DNA of 64,000 nucleotides. Source: Psychrobacter sp. UBA3480 (GTDB taxonomy: Bacteria > Pseudomonadota > Gammaproteobacteria > Pseudomonadales > Moraxellaceae). Both the position numbers and the translations under genes were made by a program. Each line of letters opens with the position of its first letter. Position 1 is the stretch's first letter. Below are positions 29,994 to 39,192 of this stretch, in pieces. The stretch lies in NCBI RefSeq assembly GCF_002377945.1, contig NZ_DFQV01000020.1:255412-319411 (forward strand), written 5' to 3'. A model generated the notes under the pieces. The model had not been told where the DNA came from. It made no database searches and was given only the letters and a program-made list of their open reading frames with translations.

Positions 29994-32900
29994 ATGATGA
30001 CCATCGCCGGACAACCGTTTCTTACCGATTTTCAGACGCAGCAACTCATCAGTCAGTTTCAGCAAAAAACCGAGCTAAATGTCAGTCAAATAAGTACACA
30101 GCAAGTGTATGTGCTATCACGAGAGCTATCTGGTGATGAACATAAAAAAGCGCTAGATCTACTGGCGGTTGACCAGTCAGCAACGCTAAATGCGCCGCAA
30201 GACAACCAACTACAAGTCATCGTTGGGCCACGTTTTGGTACGATATCACCATGGGCAAGTAAAGCGACAGATATCTTTAATAACTGTGAAATCGAGATCA
30301 ATCGTGTTGAGCGTGTTGTCGTTTATACGTTAACAATTGATGGTGACGTAGGCGAAAAACTACCAGTAGACGCCGAGCAGTTATTGTTTGACCGTATGAC
30401 TCAGAGCTTGGTTTATGACTTGAGCGATGTCAGCAAATTATTTGACGATCAAGCGCCAGCCTCATTGAATCATATCGACGTGATCGGACAAGGTCAGTCA
30501 GCACTAGAATCAGCTAATACAGAGTTCGGTTTTGCGTTATCAAGTGAAGATATCGACTATCTGATGAATGCGTACGTCAATGAGTTGAAACGCAACCCAA
30601 CTGACGTTGAGCTGATGATGTTTGCACAGGCAAACTCAGAGCATTGCCGTCATAAGATCTTTAATGCTCAGTGGACAGTCGATGGTGAAGTGCAGCCAAA
30701 ATCACTGTTCCAAATGATTAAAAACACGTACCAGTCGAACCCACAAGGCATCTTGTCAGCGTATAAAGACAACGCCGCGGTCATGGCAGGGTCTGATGGC
30801 ATGCGTTTTTATCCCATTCCAACTGACGCGATGGATGCCAACTCAATCCATCCTTACGACTTTCATCAAGAGAACATCGATATCTTAATGAAAGTTGAGA
30901 CGCACAACCACCCAACAGCGATTGCCCCTTATTCTGGTGCGGCAACAGGTGCTGGCGGTGAGATTCGTGATGAGGGCGCGACTGGTCGTGGCGGTAAGCC
31001 AAAAGCTGGTCTAACAGGATTCCACGTGTCACATCTGCATATCCCAGAGCTTAGCGAAAAGTGGGAGCAGTCAGGTCAATTGAGCACGCAGGATTATGGT
31101 ACGCCAGATCGTATGGCAACCAGCCTTGAGATCATGACCGAAGCGCCATTAGGTTCAGCCAACTTCTCAAATGAGTTTGGTCGTCCAAATCTATGTGGTT
31201 ACTTCCGTAGTTTTCAGCTAGACACCTCAGCGGCAAAAGACGGTAGCGAGATGCGCGGTTATCACAAGCCAATCATGTTGGCAGGTGGTTACGGTAATAT
31301 CAAACGCAACCTGATTGAAAAAAATGCAATCACAAAAGGCGATTTGCTAATCGTCCTTGGTGGCCCTGCGATGCAAATCGGTCTGGGCGGCGGTGCCGCA
31401 TCGTCGGTCGATAGTGGTGACCTTGATGAAGGCTTAGACTTTGCCTCAGTTCAGCGCGATAACGCTGAGATGGAGCGTCGTTGCCAAGAAGTCCTTGATC
31501 GCTGCTGGGCCCTCGCTGGTAATGATGTCGATGTAAGTAATAATAGTAAAGACGGTAACCCAATCGTCTCACTACATGATGTAGGGGCAGGTGGTCTGTC
31601 TAATGCGATGCCAGAACTGGTCAATGACCATGAAATGGGCGCGCATCTGAACTTGCGTAAGATTCCATCGTTAGAAGCTGGCATGTCGCCAATGGCCATC
31701 TGGTCAAACGAAGCTCAAGAGCGTTATGTGCTAGCGATTCGCCCAGAGAGCAAAGAGCAGTTCGATGCTATCTGTGCCCGTGAGCGCTGCCCATATGCCA
31801 TCTTGGGCGAGGCGACGGATATCCGTCAGCTAATCGTTGATGATGAGCTGTTGGATGAGCAACCAGTCGATATGCCGATGCAAGTACTACTCGGCGGTAC
31901 ACCAAAGATGCAGCGCAGCTTTGAGCGTACCGAAAGCACGTTACCAGCATTAGAGCTTAGCGATGTTAATCTAGCTGAGTCAATTACTGATGTATTGCGT
32001 CACCCAACTGTCGCTAGCAAATCATTCTTGATTAGCATTGGTGACCGTTCTATCACAGGTATGGTCGTGCGTGATCAGTATGTGGGTCGCTATCAAGTGC
32101 CTGTATCAGATTGTGCGGTGACGGCTTCTGGCTTAGTGGCGCTAGATGGTCAGCCAATGACTGGCGAAGCCATGAGTGTCGGTGAGCGTACGCCTGTTGC
32201 ACTTATCAGTCCAAAAGCCTCGGCACGACTCGCAGTCGGTGAAGCGATTACCAACATCGCTGGTGCGCGTATCGCTCAGTTGTCTGATATCACCATGTCA
32301 GCGAACTGGATGGCCGCGTGTGGTGATGACGTAGAAGATGCTGCATTGTTCGATGCCGTACATGCCGTTGGCGAAGAGCTATGCCCAGCACTGGGTATCG
32401 CTATCCCAGTCGGTAAAGACTCGCTATCGATGCGTGCTAACTGGACTGACAACGACAATGGCAATGGTGAAAACCAAGACAAATCAGTTGTGTCACCAAT
32501 GAGTTTGGTCGTGACTGCATTTGCTCCTGTCGTTGATGTAGCAAAAACACTAACCCCTGAGCTAATCAATGGCGATAGCGCGTTTTACCGCATTGACTTG
32601 TCTAAAGGAAAATTACGTCTAGGCGGTTCAATCCTTGCGCAAACGCTGAGTCAATTGGGTAATGATTGCCCAGATTTGGCGCAGCCAAGCGACTTGATCG
32701 ACTTCTTTAACTTTATCCAAGCGGGCAATGCACAAGGCGTCATCAGCGCTTATCACGATATCGGTGATGGTGGTTTACTAGCAACCATCGCTGAGATGCA
32801 GTTCACTAGCCGTCAGGGTATCAAGCTGTCATTAAATGACGATAACTTACTCGGTCAACTGTTCAGTGAAGAGCTGGGCGCAGTTGTCCAAGTATTGCCA

Positions 32901-33998
32901 GAAAACGTTGCGGCGCTCATGCAATTGGCAGAAGAATTTAACGTCAGCGACATGCTAAGCCTCGTTGGTCAAAGCTCTGAAGAAGATAGCCTGCTGATCC
33001 AAACGCCAATGCTAATGGGTGACGACACTCTACGCTTTAGCCGTAGCGAGTTACAGCAAGCGTGGACGCAGGTCAGCTATCAAATCGCGCGTCGCCGTGA
33101 CAATCCAGCGTGCGTACAGCAAGAGTATGATTTGATTAGCGACGCGAGCCATAAAGGCCTAATCGCTGCGCCAAACTTTGATCTCAATCAAAAAGTAGAA
33201 GAACCATACTTAGCTAGTCGTGAGAATAAACCAAGAGTCGCTATCTTGCGTGAGCAAGGCGTCAACGGTCAGACGGAAATGGCAGCAGGCTTTACCCAAG
33301 CAGGATTTGAAGCGGTCGATGTACACATGAGTGATCTACTCAGTGGTCGCATCAATCTACGTGACTTCGACGGTCTGGTCGCTTGTGGTGGCTTTAGTTA
33401 TGGTGATGTACTGGGCGCTGGCTCTGGCTGGGCGAACTCTATCTTGTTCCATGACGAGCTACGCATGCAGTTTGTCCGCTTCTTCGCCCGTCCAGATACC
33501 TTTAGCTTGGGTGTCTGTAACGGTTGTCAGATGATGGCTCAGTTAAAAGACCTCATCCCAGGTGCAGACAACTTCCCACGCTTCATCGCCAACCAATCGG
33601 CTCGTTTTGAAGCGCGTACGGTCAACGTGAAAGTCGAGCGTACCAAGTCTATCCTATTCAAAGGTATGCAAGACAGCATCTTGCCAATCGCGGTGGCGCA
33701 TGGAGAAGGTTACGCCACGCTAGACAACACAGAAATCGACGGTATGGCTAAACACGGTCAGCTTGCGATGCGTTATGTCGACAGCCAAGGTCATCCAACC
33801 GAGACATATCCGCTCAATCCAAACGGTTCGCTCGGCGGTGTCACTGGTCTATGTAGCACTGATGGTCGCGTCACCATCATGATGCCGCATCCTGAGCGTA
33901 ACCTAAAAGCCTATAACCATAGCTGGAAACCAGAAGAGTGGGACGAAGACGGCGCGTGGATGCGTATGTTCCGCAATGCCCGAGCTTGGTTGCGCTAG
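29994..33998 (+). CDS. purL: Phosphoribosylformylglycinamidine synthase, large single-chain form
   Basis: 1334 residues, the long gamma-proteobacterial type that joins the synthase and glutaminase in one chain. The synthase part carries H-S-E-H-C-R-H-like (N-S-E-H-C-R-H-K), V-E-T-H-N-H-P-T-A and G-A-G-G-L-S-N-A. The C-terminal glutaminase has Cys1175 in GVCNGCQMM and His1299/Glu1301 in MPHPERN, matching the E. coli catalytic triad. It makes FGAM from FGAR, glutamine and ATP in purine synthesis. Two ATGs in tandem open the frame and either could be used. It is followed by a UUCG-loop terminator. Confidence 0.95.
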   Translation: MMTIAGQPFLTDFQTQQLISQFQQKTELNVSQISTQQVYVLSRELSGDEHKKALDLLAVDQSATLNAPQDNQLQVIVGPRFGTISPWASKATDIFNNCEIEINRVERVVVYTLTIDGDVGEKLPVDAEQLLFDRMTQSLVYDLSDVSKLFDDQAPASLNHIDVIGQGQSALESANTEFGFALSSEDIDYLMNAYVNELKRNPTDVELMMFAQANSEHCRHKIFNAQWTVDGEVQPKSLFQMIKNTYQSNPQGILSAYKDNAAVMAGSDGMRFYPIPTDAMDANSIHPYDFHQENIDILMKVETHNHPTAIAPYSGAATGAGGEIRDEGATGRGGKPKAGLTGFHVSHLHIPELSEKWEQSGQLSTQDYGTPDRMATSLEIMTEAPLGSANFSNEFGRPNLCGYFRSFQLDTSAAKDGSEMRGYHKPIMLAGGYGNIKRNLIEKNAITKGDLLIVLGGPAMQIGLGGGAASSVDSGDLDEGLDFASVQRDNAEMERRCQEVLDRCWALAGNDVDVSNNSKDGNPIVSLHDVGAGGLSNAMPELVNDHEMGAHLNLRKIPSLEAGMSPMAIWSNEAQERYVLAIRPESKEQFDAICARERCPYAILGEATDIRQLIVDDELLDEQPVDMPMQVLLGGTPKMQRSFERTESTLPALELSDVNLAESITDVLRHPTVASKSFLISIGDRSITGMVVRDQYVGRYQVPVSDCAVTASGLVALDGQPMTGEAMSVGERTPVALISPKASARLAVGEAITNIAGARIAQLSDITMSANWMAACGDDVEDAALFDAVHAVGEELCPALGIAIPVGKDSLSMRANWTDNDNGNGENQDKSVVSPMSLVVTAFAPVVDVAKTLTPELINGDSAFYRIDLSKGKLRLGGSILAQTLSQLGNDCPDLAQPSDLIDFFNFIQAGNAQGVISAYHDIGDGGLLATIAEMQFTSRQGIKLSLNDDNLLGQLFSEELGAVVQVLPENVAALMQLAEEFNVSDMLSLVGQSSEEDSLLIQTPMLMGDDTLRFSRSELQQAWTQVSYQIARRRDNPACVQQEYDLISDASHKGLIAAPNFDLNQKVEEPYLASRENKPRVAILREQGVNGQTEMAAGFTQAGFEAVDVHMSDLLSGRINLRDFDGLVACGGFSYGDVLGAGSGWANSILFHDELRMQFVRFFARPDTFSLGVCNGCQMMAQLKDLIPGADNFPRFIANQSARFEARTVNVKVERTKSILFKGMQDSILPIAVAHGEGYATLDNTEIDGMAKHGQLAMRYVDSQGHPTETYPLNPNGSLGGVTGLCSTDGRVTIMMPHPERNLKAYNHSWKPEEWDEDGAWMRMFRNARAWLR

Positions 33999-34031
33999 GA
34001 AAATTTGAATTAATCTTAGATAATAAAAAAG

Positions 34032-34054
34032 GTGGGCTTCGGCTCACTTTTTTT
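34032..34054 (+). terminator. UUCG-tetraloop terminator after purL
   Basis: GTGGGC pairs with GCTCAC around a C(TTCG)G tetraloop, followed by seven T. A preceding A run makes it possibly active on both strands. Confidence 0.9.
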
Positions 34055-34185
34055 GTGTTTAAGAGTTGAGTGTTTGGAGATAAGGGTTAGCGTTTATACC
34101 GTGTTTTCACAAGTATAGGTAATGACACCCATGCTAAAATTGTGGTGGACAAAGATTAAAATCAGGCAAAATAAGGAAGAATAAA

Positions 34186-34584
34186 ATGTCAGGAATTACA
34201 GATATCAATGAGCTATTGGGTTCTATGCAGCCAGCATTGGTTGATGATTTATTCGTGTTTTGTACCGTCACAGGGCAGCTGGCTGAATACGTAAACTTAG
34301 CGCCAATCGCGACGTTTATAGAGACAGAAGGGCTGACTCTGGTTTTGACAAAAGAAAAAGCTGATGAGGCGGGTTTACAGTATGAGGGCGTATTTCGGCA
34401 AATCACTTTGACGGTGCATTCAAGCCTAGAAGCGGTCGGTCTAACCGCAGCAATAGCAACCAAACTGACCTCAAAAGGTATCAGTGCCAATGTGATCGCT
34501 GCCTATTATCATGATCATATATTTGTATCGGATGATAAGGCGGAGCAGGCGCTATCTGCGTTAAAAGAGCTGAGTAAGATATAA
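34186..34584 (+). CDS. ACT-domain protein (COG3602 type)
   Basis: 132 residues in two halves resembling paired ACT-like folds. The C-terminal half S-S-L-E-A-V-G-L-T-A-A-I-A-T-K-L followed by I-S-A-N-V-I-A-A-Y-Y-H-D-H-I-F-V is the characteristic end of this family. ACT domains usually sense amino acids; the role of the stand-alone form is unknown. It has an AAGGAAG ribosome-binding site, and codon usage matches the chromosome, so the foreign-looking segment begins only after this gene. Confidence 0.75.
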   Translation: MSGITDINELLGSMQPALVDDLFVFCTVTGQLAEYVNLAPIATFIETEGLTLVLTKEKADEAGLQYEGVFRQITLTVHSSLEAVGLTAAIATKLTSKGISANVIAAYYHDHIFVSDDKAEQALSALKELSKI

Positions 34585-34987
34585 CGTTTTTTATAAATAA
34601 TTGAGCTATTTCCCGCCTTCCGCTTGTATCTGCCAGTCTGGGCGCGGCGCTGGCTACGGTTTGGGTCGTCGCTTGCTTCGCGTCGACACCCCAAAACCTA
34701 GCCATCGCAACTCGCCCAAACCAGCAGGATACCGCTACAGTCGGGGCTAAATCGCGCCTCCGTAGGGATATTGTGAGTTTGAATAACCAAGTTTCTCGTT
34801 CAACCTTCCTAAATATTTACTTTATTCTACAAAGTAGTATAAGCTTGGAATTAAATTTAGTATCAGTAACTTGCAGTTGGGCTAAGAATCTAATTTTACG
34901 AATATCAAATAGCTATATCGCTTATTGAACTTTATTACTAAGTAAGAAATGGAGTTCAAAAAATCATAAAAATATGGGACACAATAT
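34585..34987. other. Intergenic boundary region of the TIR/SLATT island
   Basis: About 400 bases. The left half is the GC-rich long palindrome. The right half turns sharply AT-rich and holds a promoter candidate for the TIR gene: TTTACT at 34816-34821, 16 bases, then TATAAG at 34838-34843. The TIR ribosome-binding site is weak (GGGA about 9 bases before ATG). Confidence 0.45.
34610..34748. repeat. GC-rich long imperfect palindrome (REP/MITE-like)
   Basis: About 140 bases that fold on themselves around 34675. Outer arms pair near TCTGCCAGTCTGGGCG and CGCCCAAACCAGCAGGA, inner arms near TGGCTACGGTTTGGG and CCCCAAAACCTAGCCA, and the tip around GTCG/CGAC. It is non-coding and far richer in GC than its flanks. 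It may be a dispersed chromosomal repeat that marks the left border of the island. Confidence 0.6.
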
Positions 34988-35461
34988 ATGAGCTACTCAA
35001 GAGCATTTGTAGGTTTTAGCAATACTGATATTCATTACTATAGAATGATGCAAGCATGGAAGAAGAACTCTAAATTTGATTTTAACTTTATAGATTGTCA
35101 GCTTATAAAGGCTATTAATTCTAATGATGAAATTTATATTAAGAGAAAGCTTAGAGAAAGAATCAATATGTCTAGTACATTTATATCGTTGATAGGTGAG
35201 GATACTAGAAGAAAGCATAAATTTGTAAGGTGGGAGATGGAAGTTGCGCTCGAAAAAAATTGTAGAATAATAGGTGTTAACCTCAATGGTAAAAGACAAG
35301 TTGACGAAATATTGTGTCCACCAATATTGCGGAATAAAGGAGCAGTTTTTTTACCTTTTTCCCCTGCTATAATCGCACACGCTCTAGATAATTTTGGTAA
35401 AGAGGAAAGTGACGATTGGCATTTTGAACCCTTTATATATAGCAGACTAGGTTATAAGTGA
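34988..35461 (+). CDS. TIR-like domain protein (ThsB / DUF1863 type), putative immune sensor enzyme
   Basis: 157 residues, essentially one TIR-like domain. The first strand is S-R-A-F-V-G-F-S (4-11) with Asp14. The central strand and helix read S-S-T-F-I-S-L-I-G-E-D-T (62-73), then F-V-R-W-E-M-E-V-A-L (79-88), with Glu83 in the position of the catalytic glutamate of TIR NADases, then I-I-G-V-N-L-N. This is the pattern of ThsB-type (MTH538) TIRs that make cyclic ADP-ribose-like signals from NAD after phage infection. Composition is foreign: 60-base blocks counted by hand gave 25% and 30% GC, and arginine is mostly AGA. The next gene begins 4 bases after the stop. Confidence 0.75.
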   Translation: MSYSRAFVGFSNTDIHYYRMMQAWKKNSKFDFNFIDCQLIKAINSNDEIYIKRKLRERINMSSTFISLIGEDTRRKHKFVRWEMEVALEKNCRIIGVNLNGKRQVDEILCPPILRNKGAVFLPFSPAIIAHALDNFGKEESDDWHFEPFIYSRLGYK

Positions 35462-35465
35462 TTAT

Positions 35466-36362
35466 ATGGATAACAACGATTTCCCTACAATTTTTTGTAT
35501 GGCTGACCAATATTCTATAAGCTGTCAAAAATCTTATTTGAATAAAATTAAAGTGAATGGCATTATCGCTACTTTCTCAGCGACATTTATTCTTTTGGGG
35601 AATGACTCTAAGTTTTTCCTAATTCTCTCTATAATGGCACTTCTAGCAAGTGTTATTTCTATGTGGTCATTAGTATCTGAAAAACAGGAAAAATTATGGT
35701 ATAGAAGTAGAGCTCTAGCTGAATCTGCTAAGTCTCTCACATGGAAATATATCATTGGGGGTGAGCCATTTGTCCATAACTTTATAAGTGAAAGGGAAGT
35801 TAAAGCTGACTTTACTAATAAGATTAGTAGTGTCAGAAACGAGCATAGATCAGTTTTTCAGAATTTAGTCCCTAACAATAATGAACTGATAGTTATATCC
35901 GATAAGATGAATGAAATTAGGGGTCTTACACTTCAGGAAAGAGCTGAGTATTACCTAGAAGAACGAATAATATCTCAAAAGAAATGGTATTTTGCAAAAG
36001 CAAAGTATAATGGTGCGAGAAGTAAGTTTTGGAGTTTTGTCATAGTTGTGTTTTTGGTTTTAGCCTTGGTTTTCTCTATTATAAGAGCAGCTTATCCAGA
36101 TTTTGAATACTACCCAATAGATATTTGTTTGTTGTTATCTGCTTTTTCTTTTACTTGGTTACAGACTAAAAGATTCAACGAACTCAATACTGCATACCTT
36201 CTCACTGCACAGGAAATTGCAGATATAGAAGTTGAAATGAGGGAGCGTATCAAAAGTATTGATTTTGATGACTTTCCAGAGTTTATATCAGATTGTGAGA
36301 ATGCGTTTTCAAGAGAACATACTCAATGGCTTGCTAGAAGAGATTCTTTGAACGCCATATGA
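35466..36362 (+). CDS. DUF4231 / SLATT-type membrane protein, putative effector of the TIR pair
   Basis: 298 residues. Four transmembrane segments are seen in two pairs: about 31-45 with 48-70, and 188-208 with 216-233. After the first pair comes W-Y-R-S-R-A-L-A-E-S-A-K-S-L-T-W-K-Y (78-95) with G-G-E-P-F, the DUF4231 signature. Before the second pair is R-I-I-S-Q-K-K-W-Y-F-A-K-A-K-Y-N. SLATT proteins were predicted by comparative genomics to be pore-forming effectors in nucleotide-signal immune systems. The gene starts 4 bases after the TIR gene, shares its low GC and AGA bias, and has no clear ribosome-binding site of its own, so translation is probably coupled. Confidence 0.75.
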   Translation: MDNNDFPTIFCMADQYSISCQKSYLNKIKVNGIIATFSATFILLGNDSKFFLILSIMALLASVISMWSLVSEKQEKLWYRSRALAESAKSLTWKYIIGGEPFVHNFISEREVKADFTNKISSVRNEHRSVFQNLVPNNNELIVISDKMNEIRGLTLQERAEYYLEERIISQKKWYFAKAKYNGARSKFWSFVIVVFLVLALVFSIIRAAYPDFEYYPIDICLLLSAFSFTWLQTKRFNELNTAYLLTAQEIADIEVEMRERIKSIDFDDFPEFISDCENAFSREHTQWLARRDSLNAI

Positions 36363-36540
36363 CTTCACTATTGCCTTCTTTGGATGTTATTAAAATACTT
36401 TAAACCAGAAATATCAACAGATAGTATACAAGTATTTAAATCAGTAGTTCGCAACAGACAATTTCTGCAGTAATTTGCAAAACTAAACTATTTAAAGAAA
36501 CTTGATAAGATAGCTTTGTTTAGAATATATCTCTATCCAG

Positions 36541-36717
36541 CTACTTATCTTTCAAATCCTTCTGAGCCTCAGCTATCAACTCATGAATTTTAGCACTTTC
36601 CTTTAGCACACAAGCATCATAAGCAGAAAGCGGCTCAGACGCTTGCTCTTTTTCCTGATCTTGCTTGGCTTTTCCTGCTAAATATTTTTCAAGTTTATCG
36701 GCTTCAGAATCGCCCAT
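36541..36717 (-). CDS. Small hydrophilic protein, unknown
   Basis: 58 residues on the minus strand, with a good GAGGG ribosome-binding site 7 bases before the ATG. It is highly charged and rich in Lys, Glu, Ala and Gln, almost certainly helical, with a single cysteine near residue 36 and no signal peptide or membrane segment. It ends downstream of the TIR/SLATT pair and converges with it. I do not recognise the family; its composition looks chromosomal, unlike the pair. It is probably a real gene because of the start signal and codon pattern. Confidence 0.55.
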   Translation of the reverse strand: MGDSEADKLEKYLAGKAKQDQEKEQASEPLSAYDACVLKESAKIHELIAEAQKDLKDK

Positions 36718-36749
36718 AGTTTATCCCTCATATGATTTTTACCCTATAA

Positions 36750-36777
36750 AAAACGGCACTGAAATCAGTGCCGTTTT
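36750..36777 (-). terminator. Terminator after tdh
   Basis: AAAACGGCACTGA and its complement form an almost perfect hairpin; on the minus strand it ends in a run of six T. It separates tdh from the small downstream gene. Confidence 0.85.
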
Positions 36778-36834
36778 ATCAGTCGTGACAATGTAAACCC
36801 TAACCACGACTCTTTAAATGCTGAATCGCCAAAA

Positions 36835-37860
36835 TCAATCCCAGCTTAAAATCACCTTACCGCATTGCCCACTTTCCATGATATCGAAGCCTTCTTGAAA
36901 GTCATCAATGTGCATGCGATGGGTAATGATTGGTGTCAAATCAATACCGCTAATCAGCATTTGCTCCATCTGATACCACGTCTCCCACATCTCACGTCCA
37001 TAAATACCCTTTAGGGTTAACGCCTTAAAGATAATCTTGCTCCAATCCACCGTAGTGGTGTTGGGTAAAATACCCAAGAGCGCAATTTTAGAACCGTTAT
37101 ACATATTGCTAATCATTGAATCAAAGGCTTGAGGCGAGCCTGACATCTCAAGCCCGATATCAAAGCCGTGCATTTTTAACGTATCGATAGCGCCTTCAAT
37201 GGTTTCACCTTTGGCTGGGTTGATGGTCATCGTCGCGCCCATTTTTTTGGCAAGCTCTAGGCGATAATCGCTGATATCACTGACCACAATATTACGCGCC
37301 CCAGCAAAGCGGCAAATCGCCGTTGCCATGGAACCAATCAGCCCTGCACCCGTAATCAGCACATCTTCACCCAGTACAGGGAATGAAAGGGCAGTATGAG
37401 TGGCATTACCAAAAGGGTCCATAATGGCGGCCATCTCATCGCTGATACGCTCATCGAGTTTGATGACATTATCGGCAGGGATCACCAAATATTCGGCAAA
37501 CGCGCCATCGCGGTCAACGCCCACGCCGATAGTGTTTTCGCACACATGTAGCTTACCACGGCGGCAGTTGCGGCAATGCCCGCAAGCGATATGACCTTCG
37601 CCTGTGACGCGGTCGCCCACCTCCAGATGCTTGACGCCATCGCCCATTTCACTAATAACACCGACGTATTCATGTCCGATAATCATCGGCGTCTTGATGG
37701 TGTTTTGTGACCATTCATCCCACTTATAAATGTGCAAATCTGTCCCACAAATGGCGGTTTTTTTAATTTTAATTTTTACGTCATTGATGCCGACGGTCGG
37801 TTCTGGCACGTCTTGCATCCAGATGCCTTTTTTGTCATGGGCTTTAACCAGTGCTTTCAT
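36835..37860 (-). CDS. tdh: L-threonine 3-dehydrogenase
   Basis: 341 residues, zinc-dependent medium-chain dehydrogenase, same length as E. coli Tdh. The catalytic zinc region is A-I-C-G-T-D-L-H (37-44) with G-H-E-Y-V-G, the structural zinc cysteines lie in [14 protein letters not shown], and the NAD fold has [11 protein letters not shown]. It oxidises threonine to 2-amino-3-ketobutyrate, which the enzyme of the gene just upstream (kbl) splits to glycine and acetyl-CoA. Gap to kbl is 63 bases; ribosome-binding site AAGAGA. Confidence 0.95.
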   Translation of the reverse strand: MKALVKAHDKKGIWMQDVPEPTVGINDVKIKIKKTAICGTDLHIYKWDEWSQNTIKTPMIIGHEYVGVISEMGDGVKHLEVGDRVTGEGHIACGHCRNCRRGKLHVCENTIGVGVDRDGAFAEYLVIPADNVIKLDERISDEMAAIMDPFGNATHTALSFPVLGEDVLITGAGLIGSMATAICRFAGARNIVVSDISDYRLELAKKMGATMTINPAKGETIEGAIDTLKMHGFDIGLEMSGSPQAFDSMISNMYNGSKIALLGILPNTTTVDWSKIIFKALTLKGIYGREMWETWYQMEQMLISGIDLTPIITHRMHIDDFQEGFDIMESGQCGKVILSWD

Positions 37861-37923
37861 ACTTTTCTCTTATTTAACGGTGTTGCATTTCATGGTTGAA
37901 TCTAGATAACTATCGAACGACGC

Positions 37924-39114
37924 TTAATCAATCACCTTCATTTGCTTGGCGACTTTGATAAAGGCGGCGATACACTGGTCGAGCTGCTCGCGCGTATGGG
38001 CGGCAGAAAGCTGGACACGAATGCGCGCCTCGTCTTTAGGGACGACAGGGTAAAAGAAGCCAATCACATAAATGCCTTCCTCAAGCAGTGCCTCTGCCAT
38101 TTGTTGCGAGACATTGGCGTCATAGAGCATCACTGCACAAATGGCCGATTCGGTAGGCTTGATATCAAAGCCCGCATCTTGCATTTGCTTGACAAAATAG
38201 GCGGTATTTTCATGCAGTTTGTCTTGTAGGGTATTGTCCTCTGCTAGCATCTCAAACGCTTTTAACCCAGCGGCCGCGATCATGGGTGGAATGGAGTTTG
38301 AAAACAGATACGGGCGTGAGCGTTGACGCAGCATCTCAACCATTTCTTTTTTACCCGTCGTAAAGCCGCCAATCGCGCCGCCAAATGCCTTGCCCAAAGT
38401 ACCCGTGATCAGCTCAATATCACCGCGCAGATCAAACAATTCAGTCACGCCGCCACCCGTGCGACCGACCACGCCTGCTGAATGACACTCATCAATCATG
38501 ATCATGGCATCATATTTTTGTGCCAATGCATAAATCTCATCCATCGGTGCCACATTACCATCCATTGAAAACACGGCATCGGTGACAATCAAACGAAAAC
38601 GCTGTGCTTGTGCCGCTTGCAGCTGAGTCTCTAAATCTTGCATATCCGCATTGGCATAGCGATAACGCGCGGCTTTACACAGGCGCACACCATCGATGAT
38701 TGAAGCATGGTTTAACGAATCAGAAATAATGGCATCTTCACTGGTCAGCAGTGGCTCAAAGACACCGCCATTGGCATCGAAACAGGCCGCATAAAGAATC
38801 GTATCTTCGGTATTAAAAAACTTGGAAATCGCGGCCTCTAATTGCTTATGCAAATCTTGCGTACCACAAATAAAACGTACCGATGACATGCCATAACCTG
38901 AGTCTTCAATGGCTTCTATAGCCGCTTTTTTGATTTCAGGATGGTCAGACAATCCAAGGTAATTATTGGCACAGAAATTCAGCATTTCACGGCCGTCGGC
39001 GATCGTGATGAGCGCATCTTGCGGAGAGGTGATAACGCGCTCGTTTTTATACAGACCTGCGTCGCGGATATCGCTGATTTCTTGTTGTAGATGTTTTTGA
39101 AAGGCTTGATACAT
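37924..39114 (-). CDS. kbl: 2-amino-3-ketobutyrate CoA ligase (glycine C-acetyltransferase)
   Basis: 396 residues of the alpha-oxoamine synthase family. The PLP lysine lies in T-G-T-L-G-K-A-F-G-G, with M-I-D-E-C-H-S-A-G-V and the N-N-Y-L-G-L-S-D-H-P start motif of the family. It uses CoA to cleave 2-amino-3-ketobutyrate into glycine and acetyl-CoA. kbl precedes tdh, the same order as in E. coli, and pdxJ, which makes its cofactor, lies just upstream. AAGGA precedes the ATG. Confidence 0.95.
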   Translation of the reverse strand: MYQAFQKHLQQEISDIRDAGLYKNERVITSPQDALITIADGREMLNFCANNYLGLSDHPEIKKAAIEAIEDSGYGMSSVRFICGTQDLHKQLEAAISKFFNTEDTILYAACFDANGGVFEPLLTSEDAIISDSLNHASIIDGVRLCKAARYRYANADMQDLETQLQAAQAQRFRLIVTDAVFSMDGNVAPMDEIYALAQKYDAMIMIDECHSAGVVGRTGGGVTELFDLRGDIELITGTLGKAFGGAIGGFTTGKKEMVEMLRQRSRPYLFSNSIPPMIAAAGLKAFEMLAEDNTLQDKLHENTAYFVKQMQDAGFDIKPTESAICAVMLYDANVSQQMAEALLEEGIYVIGFFYPVVPKDEARIRVQLSAAHTREQLDQCIAAFIKVAKQMKVID

Positions 39115-39192
39115 AAAGATTCCTTTTTTACTATTATTGGCGTTTGCTTAGGGTTTGTTGATAGAGCCAAATTATTTGCTTATGGATACGAG

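Noticed and set aside
34988..36362. Canonical Thoeris system
   Set aside because: The TIR protein fits ThsB, but no SIR2-SLOG or macro-domain ThsA gene lies on either side; the partner is a DUF4231/SLATT membrane protein instead.
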